Positions 33,536 to 45,758 of a stretch of 64,000 nucleotides of DNA are shown piece after piece (position 1 is the stretch's first letter; every line of letters begins with the position of its first letter). The position numbers were made by a program, and so were the translations under genes. This stretch comes from Ulota crispa. Lineage: Eukaryota > Streptophyta > Bryopsida > Orthotrichales > Orthotrichaceae. The notes below the pieces were generated by a model that saw only the letters and a program-made list of their open reading frames with translations, did no database searches and was not told the origin of the DNA. The stretch covers positions 20,765,419-20,829,418 of the forward strand of contig OY987243.1 of NCBI GenBank assembly GCA_963920765.1, written 5' to 3'.

Positions 33536-33884
33536 TAAAAAAGAAAAAACTGTGCCCTACATGCTGGAAAACTTCAGGAAATTAAAAAGAACTGACAATT
33601 CTTGTACTATATTCATACATTTAATTGGCCTTCGCTTAGCAAGCTCGGTAAAAACATAACTTGACTGAATGTCTAAACCCAATCATACCTGAATGGAATG
33701 AAGTTGATCTCATATTCAAATGAAAATGGAGTTGATTTTTATTGTCGCTCTTCAGTAGTCGACAACTTTCCGTGTAGACATTGCATAAGAATTCCATACA
33801 AGCTCAACAAATTTCGCTCTTGTAACCAAAGATCTGTCCACGTCTTTATGCTGCTCTCCCAAAAATCAATACGACGTATATTAA

Positions 33885-34801
33885 CCTCTAAAGGACCATT
33901 GTCCTTTTGGGAGACAAATGGGATTTCGGGCAAGTATCTATGGCCTCAATTTTTGTCCTAATTTTTTGAAACTTTTTTGAAGATAGAAAAACACATTAGC
34001 TTTTGAGGAATATAATTTTTATTCCAATTGATGCCAGGGAGCAAAAGTTATGCCCAAATAAGCACAAATTTGGGGACTAGGGGCAGCAAAAAAAATTCTT
34101 ATAAAAACTTCAAAAAATTTTAATTTTTTTTCTCATAGATTACATCTTTATCTACTTTTGAAGCTTTGATTCATTCCATTTGGACTAATTATGAGAAAGT
34201 TATGGACAATCTTGTTTTTTGGGCAATTCAAGCATCTTCTTGAAAAAATAACTTATAAACTTCATTTTTGAATGCAATTTTAACATTTTTTCAAAAAAAA
34301 TTGTTGGAGAGGGTGAAGTTTGCTTTCTAGAACAATCTCACCATTGGGATTATTGCATTTCAATTCCATTGCAGGGTTATTAGCAATTTAAGTTTTTCTT
34401 CAATCTCATACCTTCTTCTACCTAATGTTTTTTTAAAGAATGAAAATTAAGTATTCTTTTTTGAAATTTTTTCCCAAGATTCCCAACTCAACTTCCCACC
34501 ATGCAAAAATAGAATTCCAAACTTTGTGGTGTAAAAATTTTAAGTTAAAAATGTTCAAAGTTAAAAAATCTAATCAAGCAAGGTGCAAAAAAGTTATTTT
34601 TTACTTTTTAAATGCAAATATCTTGCAATTTGTGCAGTCAAAATTCTTGAGTTTTGTATGACACATTCTTATAATAGTCTAGCACAAGATCCTACGGTCA
34701 GATATGCAAAATGCCTGATTTTCAAACTTTTTTACTCTTTGCCATAGAGGTGGCAATTTTGAGTGTCTTTTGACAAAATAAAGGCCATGGTCCTTTAGGG
34801 G
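33885..34801. mobile_element. Long TTAA/CCC-type element (917 bp)
   Basis: TTAA at 33881-33884 and TTTA on the right. Ends CCTCTAAAGGACCATTG and CCCCTAAAGGACCATGG. The interior matches 57592-58518 in inverse orientation (tttggggact, caccattgggat, gatcctacggtcagatatgc). Confidence 0.75.
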
Positions 34802-35161
34802 TTTAAATATGGTATCGTGTACCTTCAACACACTAATCACCAGGTAAATGAATTTTGAAACTCCTCGACATCTCAATGCATCAAACTCCCTCAGAAAAAG
34901 GAAGGCAGAGAACAACTCATCCACAGGTCATTCTAATTCAAATGAGTAAATTGAGACCATTACACACGTCTCCTCCAGTTACCACAGGAAAATCCTCTAG
35001 GTTTATTGCTGTCCTACACAACCCGATAATAAAAATTGAAAGCATATCAACGGGAGTGCATCATTGTTTTCCAGCAAAGAAGACACAATCAAGTTAACTA
35101 TAATAAAAAAAATCTTCGGAGTTAATACCAGATGTCTGTCGCGTAAAGCTTTTTATCAAAG

Positions 35162-37567
35162 CTACGAAGTGTTTTCTTGCGACAAGCGCAGGCATTCGCG
35201 CTGCAGATCGGCAAGCATTTCCCGAATGATCCTTTCCGTGACACCCATGACGTAGTTGTTGAGCGGCCAGGGAGGAACAATGGCCGGCTCCAGAATTTGT
35301 TGAAAATTGACCCACGATCCAACCGGTGCTGCTGCATTGCTCTCCTGTGACTCAATCGACATAATATCACTGGCCAGCATGGGCTCTATCTTCCAGGAGC
35401 CTGAGAATTTCTTCATCATCCCTTGTTGCGAGAGATCAAACAGCAGCTGCACCACAAGAGAAAAATGTCTGTAAGATAAAGATTCCTAGGAGAAATATAT
35501 ACATAAATTTCTAGAGAGCTCTAGCTGAGTATTCTCTCAATTGGCATGAAAGGAATCCTTAACACCTTGTTCTGCACCTCCTAAATCAATGTCCACGAAG
35601 ATCTGACCACTACAAGGAAACACTGTCAATTCGGTAATTTTTTTTGTCAGTTCGGACGTGTCAATTTGGACATTTATTTTGGTTAATTTAGACAATTTTT
35701 TTGTCAATTCAGACAAATCTAGTCAATTCAGACGTGTCAATTTGACTCTGTTTCCTTGCAAGAGATGCCGGATGAAATGCTCATATTTTTTATTCAAACT
35801 TGAAAGATGTAAGAGAAAAAAAACTGACTCTGAAAAAAAAATGCTGTAACAATAGATAGGATAATCGAGAGAAATCAATGGGCGATTATTTGGCCATTGG
35901 TAACAGAGGAAAGTCACAGCGCAGACTTCTCTGAAGTATTTCTAAAACATTACTTTAAATTGCCATGAAAAGGAAATGCCAACTAAAGAGAATCCACAAC
36001 AACTTCTTCAATCTGCAAAGTTAGCTCATTTTGAACAAGCGAGTCCATAAGCCATTGTCTTCGCAAGTGATAATTTAGTTCAATATAGTTGGATCTTAAC
36101 ATGACCTTGCCTCTAAATGGCTCTTATTTGGCATTGTTCTCAAAATTTACTATGCCCTGCACTATTACTTACCATCTAAGATCTCGTTTTTCACCATGAC
36201 TTAGTTTGAATGTGTTATAACCGCCCACTAGTCAATACCACTGTGGCAAGTGTGCAAGATATTCTTGAAGAAAACATCATTATGAGGAGGTTGAGTGCAC
36301 TACTTCAGGATGTCACAACGAATGTTGTGTACATCTTTCGTATTAAAAAGCGGGAAGCGAAAATACAAACGACATTCACAGCAATTCAGAGAGATTAGTA
36401 CCAGTGATCCTAAATGTGATTTTCACTTTTAGCTGAAATGGCTAAAAACACTGCTAAAATACTAAAACTTTCAAGCTTAACACTGTAAAGTTCACAAGTT
36501 TTTTTTAGCTGCATAATTTTTTTGGTAGCAATCATACGAAATTTAGCCAGTTTAAAGATCGCTGATTGAGTACCGATTTTTCATTGCGGTTCTGCTCCAC
36601 AATTACTCGTGACGAGAATGTTCCCGAAAGCATGAGAAAGCGCCACCGTCCAAGTTGCTCCACCTCCACCAGCTGCCGGTTGCCATCATCCTCCAACACT
36701 TTCCGAAAGACGACCTCCTGTTGTTACAGCAATACAATAGCACAACACCATCCCCGATCACCATCTTCTCACCAAAAAGCACTTCATTCTTACAACTCGT
36801 TCTCTAAATCTTCACTACAGGAAAGCGGAATATTCTCGTTCTCCCTTTGATAATTCAGAAACAAATTTTCAAAAAATTAAACAGTTTTTTGATGTGCGTA
36901 CTTATAGATAGCTTAAGAACAGTGTCTTTAAAAACGCAATCGAAAAAGACGACCTCCTGTTACAGCAATACAATAGCACAACACCATACCCGATCACCAT
37001 CTCCTTACCAAAAAGCACTTCAATCGTACAACTCGTTCTCTAAATCTTCACTACAGGAAAAGGCGGAATATTCTCGTTCTCCCTTTGATAATTCAGAACC
37101 AAATTTTCAAAAAATTAAACAGTTTTTTGGTGTGCGTACTTAAGTTACAGTTTAAGAACAGTCTGTGTCTTTTAAAAACGGAATCGAAAAAAACTTAAGA
37201 CAATTGAAAAGTAAGAGTGAAAACAGAAATACTCTGTTTTCCAGCAACTAAGCTTAAGCTCTACATTGCGAATTAAGTCATTGACACTGTTAGCGAACAC
37301 CTTAGTTACCTTGATGTTCTTGAATACACGGCGGTTGTTAGGATCCGTGATGATGTTGTACACACCTTCGGGATCCAATGCCACGGAAAAGCGTGCGTCG
37401 ATCTGGCAGAAGCTGCCTTTCGGCTGCGTCACTTCCAACACCGGCGGCTCGTGGACGAACTCCGACACCGGCTGCCACGCTTCATCTTCCAACTCCGCCT
37501 GCCCGCCTCCGTCCACTCCATCTAAAAACTTCGTAAGCTTACCGTCGGCATCGCCACCTCTCTCCAT
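35162..37567 (-). CDS. START-like (SRPBCC) lipid-transport/polyketide-cyclase type plant protein
   Basis: Three exons, 37567-37310, 36717-36574 and 35446-35162, joined in phase 0 by GT-AG introns, give 228 residues. After an acidic N-terminus, about residues 45-86 carry [20 protein letters not shown], typical of the START-like fold opening. Exon 2 reads [19 protein letters not shown] and then [18 protein letters not shown]. Exon 3 has [29 protein letters not shown] and a C-terminal amphipathic helix ([12 protein letters not shown]). This pattern matches plant proteins annotated as polyketide cyclase/dehydrase and lipid transport superfamily. A DUF220-type label is possible but not verified, and the substrate is unknown. 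Intron 1 contains a tandem duplication that includes the exon 2 acceptor. Intron 2 begins with the intronic repeat at 36402-36564 and also holds a CACTA-like miniature element. Confidence 0.85.
35608..35763. mobile_element. CACTA-like miniature in intron 2 of the START-like gene
   Basis: Starts CACTACAAGGAAACACTGTC and ends CTGTTTCCTTGCAAG. Several gtcaattcagac/gtcaatttggac boxes. The right terminus is diverged and no 3-bp duplication is certain. Confidence 0.65.
36402..36564 (-). mobile_element. Intronic ~160-bp element (copy 1), 9 nt from a splice donor
   Basis: On the gene strand it begins CAGCGATCTTTAAACTGGC and ends GGATCACTG. Flanks GTACTCAAT and GTACTAATC look like a diverged 8-9-bp target duplication. 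The upstream flank is itself the first 9 nt of intron 2. Related copies at 46222, 46674 and 52212. Confidence 0.75.
36708..37190. repeat. 239-bp tandem duplication in intron 1 of the START-like gene
   Basis: Two copies offset by 239 bp. Each contains the exon 2 acceptor context (CAGGAGGTCGTC on the gene strand) and about 10 nt of exon 2, so a decoy acceptor lies near 36956-36958. Confidence 0.85.
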
Positions 37568-38034
37568 TAAGCTTACGTGATCTGGTTATTCTCTAACCTC
37601 CGAACCTCGTCACATTGTTTCTTTCTCCTCTCCACACTGCAAATTGACTCCAAGGCGAAAGAAGAAAGAAAAAAGAAAACAATGAAAAAATGATCGTACT
37701 GTACGTGCTTCCTCCGAGCTTGGCAAAGAGGACAACTGTGCGGCAGACCTACAAAGCGCGATCCAAAAAGGGCTCTGGATTGGAGACAAAGCAAAGAAGC
37801 AATCCCGAACTCTAAAACCGCTTTAAATTAAAATGTTACTGAAGAAAGCTTTGTTGTTGTAGCAAACGGAGGAGGTGATTGATCGCCATCGCCATCGCCA
37901 CAGATTTCCAAGGTAGCGCTGCAATTTACGTGCACGCACAATTTCTTCCGCGTCGTATAAAATTTCGGGGTATTTCTCTTCCTTTTTCTTTCCGAGAGAA
38001 CTCTTTGAAGCTCGCGACCCTAAAACCGTGCACT
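37568..38034. other. Upstream flank of the START-like gene
   Basis: Presumed promoter and 5-prime untranslated region, GC-richer than intergenic DNA, with a pyrimidine/purine-rich tract around 37620-37690. No specific element is certain. Confidence 0.4.
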
Positions 38035-38405
38035 TGGTCCTCCTTTAGGACCTGAAAGGACCAAGTTGCATTTTTGGCAACATAGCAATTTTGGGCAGGT
38101 ACTTTTGATTGGAGAATTCAATATTTTAGGTTGCAATTTTTAATAGAAGGTGGGACAAGGAATGTATTTCATATGCATTAAATTTCAAAACATTTGGTAT
38201 GTTTGCTTTTTTTCTAAGGGTAATTTAGGCAATTTTAAAAAAGTCACCTTTTTAAGAAACATAAATTTAAAATCAATTATGTAGATTCACATGTATATTT
38301 GGATGTTATGATTATTCATTCCATTTTTGTTAATAAAATGAAAGTTATGAGGAGTTTTGGTTTACGAGTAGTTATGGATTATGTAATCTAAAATAAACAT
38401 TGAAG
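38035..38405. mobile_element. Fragment of TTAA/CCC-type element
   Basis: The left part matches 17648-18576 (ttttgggcaggtact, gattggag). Terminus rearranged (ctttaggacctgaaagg) and right half missing. Confidence 0.5.
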
Positions 38406-38904
38406 TCCTTTATGAAAGAGAGAGAGAAAAATGTAAGGAAAGGGAGGGTGAAAGTCATTGAAAATTCAAGTGGGAAGGGAGAGGAAAATGCAACTAAAAA
38501 AGGGTGAAAATCCACCAGATATTAAGAGAACCAAGGTGCTAAGTGCATGCAAAGCGTACTTGTAACAATATAAGGTGTTGGCTAGAACATATATTAAATT
38601 GAAAAACATTCCTTGAAATTAAAATCCCTATCACTTGTAACATACTTCTAATTCTTGTTATGACAATCTTTCCAATGTTTGTTACCCTAGTACATACCTA
38701 TGTCACTCAAATTCTCTCACCTCCATATTATCTCAAAAATTTGATCTTCTTGAAGCAATGCCCCTAGTAAACCAATATTTACCAGTGGTCAGTGGCTTTG
38801 TCCATTGGACTTGCTGCGTTGAGACTCCTACCCTTGGATGCAACAACAAGATTAGGGTTAGAGTCTTCAAATGAAGAGTCACTATCTTGTATGATTTTGG
38901 CATA
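38406..38904. other. Intergenic with purine-rich tract
   Basis: 38405-38500 is GA-rich. No gene seen. Confidence 0.3.
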
Positions 38905-39399
38905 CACTAGAAGAAAATGTGCAAAATAAGACTCTATAAACAACTCATTTTTGAGTCGTTTAGGATACAAACAACTCTTTCACAACTATACAACTGTGCA
39001 GTCATGTCCCAGTTCTGGAAAACCTATTGTTTAGAACATTCTAGAGATACGATAGTTCTCATCCGTTTGACATAACTGACATGGAATTAACTTCTCTCTA
39101 TCAGATTTTTTTTCTGATGGGTCATCAAGTAAGTGTCCAGAAAAATACTAGATTTTCTATTCACATACAACTGTTCATAAATACGGTTACAAGTGCAATA
39201 CAATTTGTGGTAGGGCCCACTTTCTTCTAGTTATTATGTTCCTATTTGCCAAGAGCAACTTTATGGATATTTATTTGTCTATAAATTACATAATGTTCAA
39301 GTGATCGTGCTAGTTGTGGGTTAGTCAAATTTCAGTTGTGTAAGTTATTTATGAGAGTACTCTAAGTTATATTTGTGTAATTATGTAGTTGTAGTTGAG

Positions 39400-39715
39400 T
39401 CGTAGATGGGTTGTAGTTTAGTCATAGTTGAGTCATAGTTGGGTCGTCATTGAGTCGTAGTTGAGTTGTAATTGGGTCGTAGTTGAGTTGTGGTTGAGTT
39501 GTAATTGAGTCGTAGTTGAGTCGTGGTTGAGTTGTAGTTGAGTTGTAGTTGAGTTGTAGTTGAGTTGTGGTTGAGTTGTAGTTGAGTTGTAGTTGTGTTG
39601 TAGTTGAGTTGTAGTTGAATTGTAGTTGAGTTATAGTTGTTGTGGTTGAGTTGTAGTTGAGTTGTAGTTGGGTCGTAGTTGTTGTGGTTGAGTTGTAGTT
39701 GAGTTGTAGCCTAGT
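39400..39715 (+). repeat. 11-bp minisatellite (TTGAGTYGTAG)n
   Basis: Roughly 28 variant copies; the open frame on the minus strand is a by-product of the repeat. Probably expanded from CACTA subterminal motifs. Confidence 0.9.
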
Positions 39716-40439
39716 AGTCATCTAATTGTCATAGAGTCGTATAGTGGTTCATCTAGTGCCATCATAGTCATAGCAAGTCATAATACAGTCATAGTTTAGT
39801 TGTTAATTAGATACTGCAAAGTCATATAGTGATGATCAATGGATCATGCTATAGTACTACTTCAGTTGCCATTGAGTTATACTAGAGTCACATTTTATTG
39901 GCCATTGAGTCACAGACTTACATTAGAGTCATAATTCATTAGACAAGTAGTAATTACAGAAGTAATTTCATATTCACAAAGTCATGGCATAATAATAACA
40001 CAGTGAACATTAAGTAATATGAGAGTTGTGTTATTTTATTAGTTACTGAGCCATAGAATAATAAGACCCTATTTACTATAAACATATCTTGATCTCTATT
40101 GAGTTCTACTAGAGTTGTAGCTTTCTAGCATCTGAGTTCAATCACACTTCACATGAAATCCAAGAGTTGCCACCTAGTTGTCATCTAGTCGTCACTTACT
40201 TCATAATCGATACACATAGTTACTTTAGAGTGTATATCAATTGTATACAACAGATCAAAAAAGCTTCATGTATATTAGGAACTCATAGTGCATCCACTAC
40301 TTATTTAACAACCACAGACTATCACACATTGCCTTTTGTATCCACTCAACATCATGTGCACATGCTTGCAATTCCATATAGACAACTAAAGCAAAACCTC
40401 AAAATTAATTACAATGTGGTAGTGTTTGGAGTCAAAAAA

Positions 40440-40790
40440 CCCTGATAAGTGTACAAAACAAGCAAATTTGCAAAGAACACAGAGCCAATAAACCTAGAAG
40501 AGCCAAAAATCCCTGATAAGTATACGAAACAAGTAAACTTGCAAAGAACACGGAGCCAACAAACATAGAAAAGAGTACGGAGCTAACAAACTTTGACAAG
40601 TGCACGATATAAGCAAACCTGAGAAGAGCGCGGAGCAAGCAAACTTGATAAAAGCGCGGAGTGAGCAAACCTAAGAAGATTGCAGAGCAAGTAAACCTCA
40701 ATGGAGCAAGCAAACATGAGAAGAACTTGGAACCAACAAACTTTGATAAATGCACATTGTCAACAAACCCTCAGAAGAGCAAGGAGCCAG
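40440..40790. repeat. Degenerate tandem array inside the CACTA element
   Basis: Units of about 30-36 bp containing aagcaaac, agaacacggagcc and gtgcac. The 107-codon minus-strand frame (40755-40432) is made of this repeat. Confidence 0.65.
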
Positions 40791-42539
40791 CACACTAAGT
40801 TTGTAGAGCTAAACCCTAAATTCAAAGGTGGCGGCCGCATCTTCACCCTATAAACTACCAACTTTAATCTCAAAATAAAGGGTCTAAACTGACTCTAAAA
40901 ATACAACTCGATTTTAGGAATAATTGCTATAAAAACTTAAATAATTGTTTTTTTAGCAAATTTAACATCAACTATGTATTTAAAACAAATATTTACCTCA
41001 AAATAGACTATTTACATGCTAAAATCTAAATTGGAAAGCATTAGAAACAAGTTTTTTGCAAATTAAAAATTCTAACTTCTAATACTTGAATGTGTTAATT
41101 TTCTTTTTAAAAAAAATCATATCTTTTTTATTTATGTGTTCCATTTTTAAAAATAAATAAAATTATGAAAAAATTATTATTATTATGAAACATAAAATTT
41201 TGAGCTTTCAAAGAGCTTTAATTGTAATTTTTAAATTGTTGTTATTAATAATTTAAAAAATTGAATTTATGACTCAAATACAACTAAGCTACAACTAGCA
41301 CGTGCTTGGTGAAGATTATAATGATCTCACTACAATTCATGTAATCCTAAAATACGATTAAACCGCTAAACCTATGGTTTAGTAAGCTAACAAAAATACA
41401 CTACTTTTAAGTAGTTGGTTGGAATTGGAATAGAAAGAGCATAACATTTTTTTGTTTTGTAAACATTCTCTAGTAGGTGCTATTGAATTGTCTACCAAAG
41501 ATGATTTATTAACATGTGCAAGGTATTAGTAAACATGTGATTATTGGCACTCTATGTAATACATTCATTGCTAACATTGATGAAATGAGCTAGTCCGGAC
41601 ATTCTAAACAACTTAAAAGAATGGGTTAAGTAGAAAAAGAAAAAGAAATAAACAACTAGGCGAGAACAACTACATAACAAGTACACAACAATTGCAAGAG
41701 TAACTAAGTTAGTTGTCGTCGTTTAGTAGTTGATGTATAGTCTTGTAGTTATTATTTAGTAGATGTAAAGTCAATGCTTAGTCTTGTAGTTGTTGTGTAG
41801 TTGATATCAAGTCAATTTATAGTCGAGTAGTTGTTCAGCAAAGGCAATGATCTAGTTGTTTTCATGACTAAATTTGAAGATGAAAACCTCAAAAATGTAT
41901 CACAAATGGCATAATATTTCAAATGAGAAAAAGAAATGCATTGCATCTATAATACAACCGCATCAATATAGTTCCTAATTAGATGTAACACTCTAGCACT
42001 AATCAACGACTGTGGAACAACTAGGAAACCACTCATTAGTGTGCACATCTTCCAACCAAAACAAGAATGGTATTGGGAGCTGCAACGCGGACAACCTAGA
42101 TATGAGTTTTATTAATTACTTAATTTAGTTCTATCAGGAGTCGTTTTATAGTCGTTCTATAATAATATTGTAGTAGTAAAGAAGCAAAAGTCATTTATTC
42201 ATACGACTTTCATACAATTCTAAGTCAAAGATGTCAAACTGCTCTAATGCCAACAAAGATTTCATCTGATCATGGACCCAAAATCATTCATCCCAAAATA
42301 TACACAATAGACCTCATCCCCAAGTCAAATAAACAATTGCACTACAACTGCTACAACTTCAGCCATGATTAGAGTCGTTTTGTTGTCGTTGTGTAGTTGT
42401 TTAGGACAGTAAGCCATTTGTTGTCAGTCAGATTTACCAACATTTTCTTCTAATGATACTCTTGTGCGCAATTTGAGCTTGAACATATCTTATTTTATTT
42501 TTACAATAGGATACAATCTCTATTAGTTGAATAGTTGCA

Positions 42540-43220
42540 TGATAGCCTTCTACCGGAACGGTGGGTGCACAAGTCCACTAGTTGTGATATAATTGCAAAT
42601 AATGTTTGCTCTAGTCAGTTGACCTAATCTATTTCTATTATTCATCACTTCTTTTTTGGATTAGTATGACGCAATTGGTGGCAAACTTTGACGTCTTAAA
42701 AGTGTACAATTGTCCGTGAGGTTTTTCCTATTGAATGAGATTCACATTACCGGTATGATCAAGTTTTGAATATAATCAAAGCTTATTAGCGATGTTGTGT
42801 TGATTCAATGTCTGCGACTATGACAACACCGTTCGGCATGAAGAAATTTGGAGTGAAACAGTGTTCCAACATATGGAGTCAAAGAGTACCAGATAAAAGG
42901 CATACAGGTTTGACATTTGCAATGCAATGCATTGGTGTTGCGCTTGTAATTGTTCAATTTTGTAATTCAAATATGAAATCCTAGTTACTTCAATGATCCG
43001 GTGCAAACTTTGGTCAATTGTCATAATTATTGTGGTTCATGTGAATTGTTATTATTTTATGTTTAGTCATATTTAAGCGCGTGTTGATCATATGGTGGCA
43101 GAGAAATGTAATGCAAAGAGACGAGTGACTGAGGAGAAATTTCGGAAGCTTGAGCGAGACCTGGGAGATTTCAAAAGAGAGGAGAAGAAATTGTTGTTTA
43201 GAATTAAAAAGGTGCATACC
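42540..43220 (+). pseudogene. Possible gene remnant, unassigned
   Basis: Short plus-strand stretches look coding. Near 42555 there is a frame containing SLLPERWVHKS; around 42809-42988 a frame beginning MSATMTTPFGMKKFGVKQ; and 43094-43215 gives a charged helix (RRVTEEKFRKLERDLGDFKR) followed by aaaaaggtgc, a possible donor. No family is recognised with confidence. It may be a transposon-captured fragment or a dead gene. Confidence 0.25.
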
Positions 43221-45102
43221 TCGTGCTTGCTTTGATTAATTTTGGCAATTTTCCGCAGAAATGTGCTATTTCTAAGATTTTTCAAACTATTCGAGTCATT
43301 AATCCTTGCTCTGGAATGAAGAGAATTGCACAAAAACCTTTGGCACAATGAAAATGGTTTCCTGCCATGAAGGAGATGTAAAATCATTTCACACTTGCAA
43401 AAATTGTTTGTTTATAATTTTACACGGCAAAATAAAACACCGTTTTGAGAGTAGTAAAAGAACTTTGAACTTCATACTTCCCATTCTTGGAATTTAAGGA
43501 ATTAAATTGACAAGAGAACATAGGATGTGATATTACAAGATATTTCATTTATAATCATGTTCTTCTTTGTTAACATTAAAATAAACATAACTTAAGCTAT
43601 TTTGTTTTTATGAATTGATATGTATGCTGAAATATATCAAGAAAATTCTTTTCGGCCGTACTGTGTCCAACATGGTCCCCTAAGATATAATCCAATAAAT
43701 AATTCTAAAGTTTGAATTAAAGTTTAAAAACATAAATAGTTTAAAAATGTCATAATGAAAAGTTTTGAAAAGATTGTAGGCCTGCTATTGAACATAACAT
43801 AATAATTTCCCATTGGTTGTAACATGTGCAAGATGATTCTCTAAAGCTAATGTAGTTTTGCAATTTTTGAATTAAAACCATATATATATATATATATATA
43901 TATATTAAAGTTTGAATTATAGAAATAGTGATACAAGGCATCCTCGTGAGTGACACCTTGTAAAGTCTTGTAGATGTAAGTAAGGATATTCAATTTTGCC
44001 ACCTCAAGCACTTGTTTCTATCATTTTTTTATGCAAAACTATTGTCAATGTCATAGAATTCTATGTAATTACGTGCATTTGGATGCTTGGGTTTTGATTT
44101 TTAAAAGATTTATAGTATAAGTAAATATTTGTTACAAGTAAAAATTGTTAGACTATTGAATGGCAAGGATTTTATTTCTATGTTGAGTTATGAATTAACA
44201 ACAGTAGATATAGTCAAAGTCAAATTTTGTTCAATAAAAAGCCTCAAAAGAAGAACACCATAATCTTGTGGAAGGTTTAGATTGTGACTTTCATATTGTT
44301 ATTCTATAATGCACACTTGCTATTTTTACAATTAAAAACTCCATTGTTGTTTTACAATTAAACGTTAATAGCTAGTTTAATACTGATTTTTTTTTTGCAA
44401 CTGTAGATAAAATATCATTTGTTGAACATAGTTGCTAAACAACATAAATGAACAAAAGAATTTTTTTATCCCATAGGAGTTGGATAAATTGTTCAAAAGA
44501 ATGTACAGGAAAAATGAAGGTATCATGATTTATGTTTTTGAAAAAAAAATGACTGTTTTGAAAGGTACTATGATCAACTTTTAGCTTCCACAATGGAAGT
44601 TCTCCACTAAATATTGCATTTAGGTTGCCTTGACAATTAGGTTGCCTTACCTAAGAAGTTACCTCATGATTCATCTTTTGGCCACTTGGAGGCACGTAAA
44701 TGCAACTCTCTTAATTATAGGTTTTCACATGGTTTCCAACATGGATGCTGCTCATTTATTATTCCGCAACATCAATGTTGTTGCTACGGTGCATGACACT
44801 TATAACCAACAACTCCCAATTCAAGAGGTTTGCCTACGGCTTTGTCAAAAAAAAAGTTACCAAAAATTCAAGTCCAAGATGAAGCTTAGGGTTTGTCCCG
44901 CTTGGTGGTGGAATTACTTTTGAGCTAATGCGTATATGTGTTGTGCTTTAGTATTTCTTGTTTGGCCAAAAGTTGTTGGTTATACGTAGTAAGTGTCATG
45001 CACTATAGGACATTTAGAATGTATTTATTGCAATTCTTATCGATAAAATTACTGTAGCAATAGTAAATATTAGTATAAGGTAATCTGCTCATATTCTACT
45101 TA
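43221..45102. other. AT-rich intergenic
   Basis: Contains a (TA)n tract at 43880-43906. 44600-44830 is a repeat shared with the foldback at 54112-54470. No gene recognised. Confidence 0.35.
44600..44830 (+). repeat. Dispersed repeat, second copy at 54180-54345
   Basis: Shared order of motifs catttaggttgc, gttacct, cttggaggc and tttcaca..gtt with the right part of 54112-54345. Confidence 0.55.
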
Positions 45103-45406
45103 GGCATTAAAATAACTCACCTCAATCCTCAAGTGTTCTCTACTAGTACATGTTGCTTTTCATAATCTTTCAACAATGTACAAACGACAAACATTTGAAG
45201 AGGTGAGCGGTTTTAGAGCCCTATGGCCTTTCCACTTCAAAAATTTCATACATATTGATTCCACAAAATTCCAAAAAAAATGAATAAATTTGGGTTTGTT
45301 GCCAATTCCTCTGATTTTCAAGTAAAATGATATTTTTTTAAAGAAGTTTCACCTCCCAAAATTCAGTTTCAGCCCTTAGATGCTCCATTCAAGAGCCTCC
45401 CTACCT
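45103..45406. mobile_element. Stowaway-like MITE upstream of the RabGGT gene
   Basis: The right end AGGTAGGGAGG (inverted) is followed by TA; the left end is decayed (ggcattaaaat). The body matches 6870-7199. It ends about 350 bp upstream of the RabGGT start codon. Confidence 0.65.
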
Positions 45407-45758
45407 TAGTGTAAAATGTCAAGAAATTGGTGTGGGACAACCGAAACGCAATACTCAGTGTACGTGTACGAATTTTCAGGGTATGGTGCAAGGTACAGTT
45501 ACCGGTTAGGCCGGTTACTCACTCCGTCCTCTGTTCTAGGAAGTGCACTGCGGTCTTCCTCGTGTGCACCACGCCTCTGGCCTTTGAATTCATCGCTCTT
45601 CATCGAGATTTGAGAGAGACTGTGATCAATCGCCATCCGTTGTAGCAAAACGATCGATTAGAAATTGAGTCTCTGTGAGATCGATCGGGGAAAAATAAGT
45701 TAACTCAGAGCGAGCGAGGAAGCGATTGAGGTAAAGGAGGAGTAAGCTTAAGCACACA

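Larger units (their letters stand above)
38905..42455. mobile_element. CACTA (En/Spm-like) element, non-autonomous, 3.55 kb
   Basis: Termini CACTAGAAGAAAATGT and CATTAGAAGAAAATGT are inverted (15 of 16). The flanking 3-bp duplication is ATA (38902-38904 and 42456-42458). Subterminal zones are rich in short motifs such as acaactc, gagtcgtt and tgtagttg in both orientations, as expected for CACTA transposase binding. It contains an 11-bp minisatellite (39400-39715) and a degenerate tandem array (40440-40790). No TNPD/TNPA-like coding region was recognised. Confidence 0.8.

Noticed and set aside
39422-39721. 99-codon Thr/Gln/Asn-rich minus-strand frame
   Set aside because: It is translation of the 11-bp minisatellite inside the CACTA element, not a gene.
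43880-43906. (TA)n tract as a regulatory TATA region
   Set aside because: It is a plain dinucleotide microsatellite with no gene nearby.
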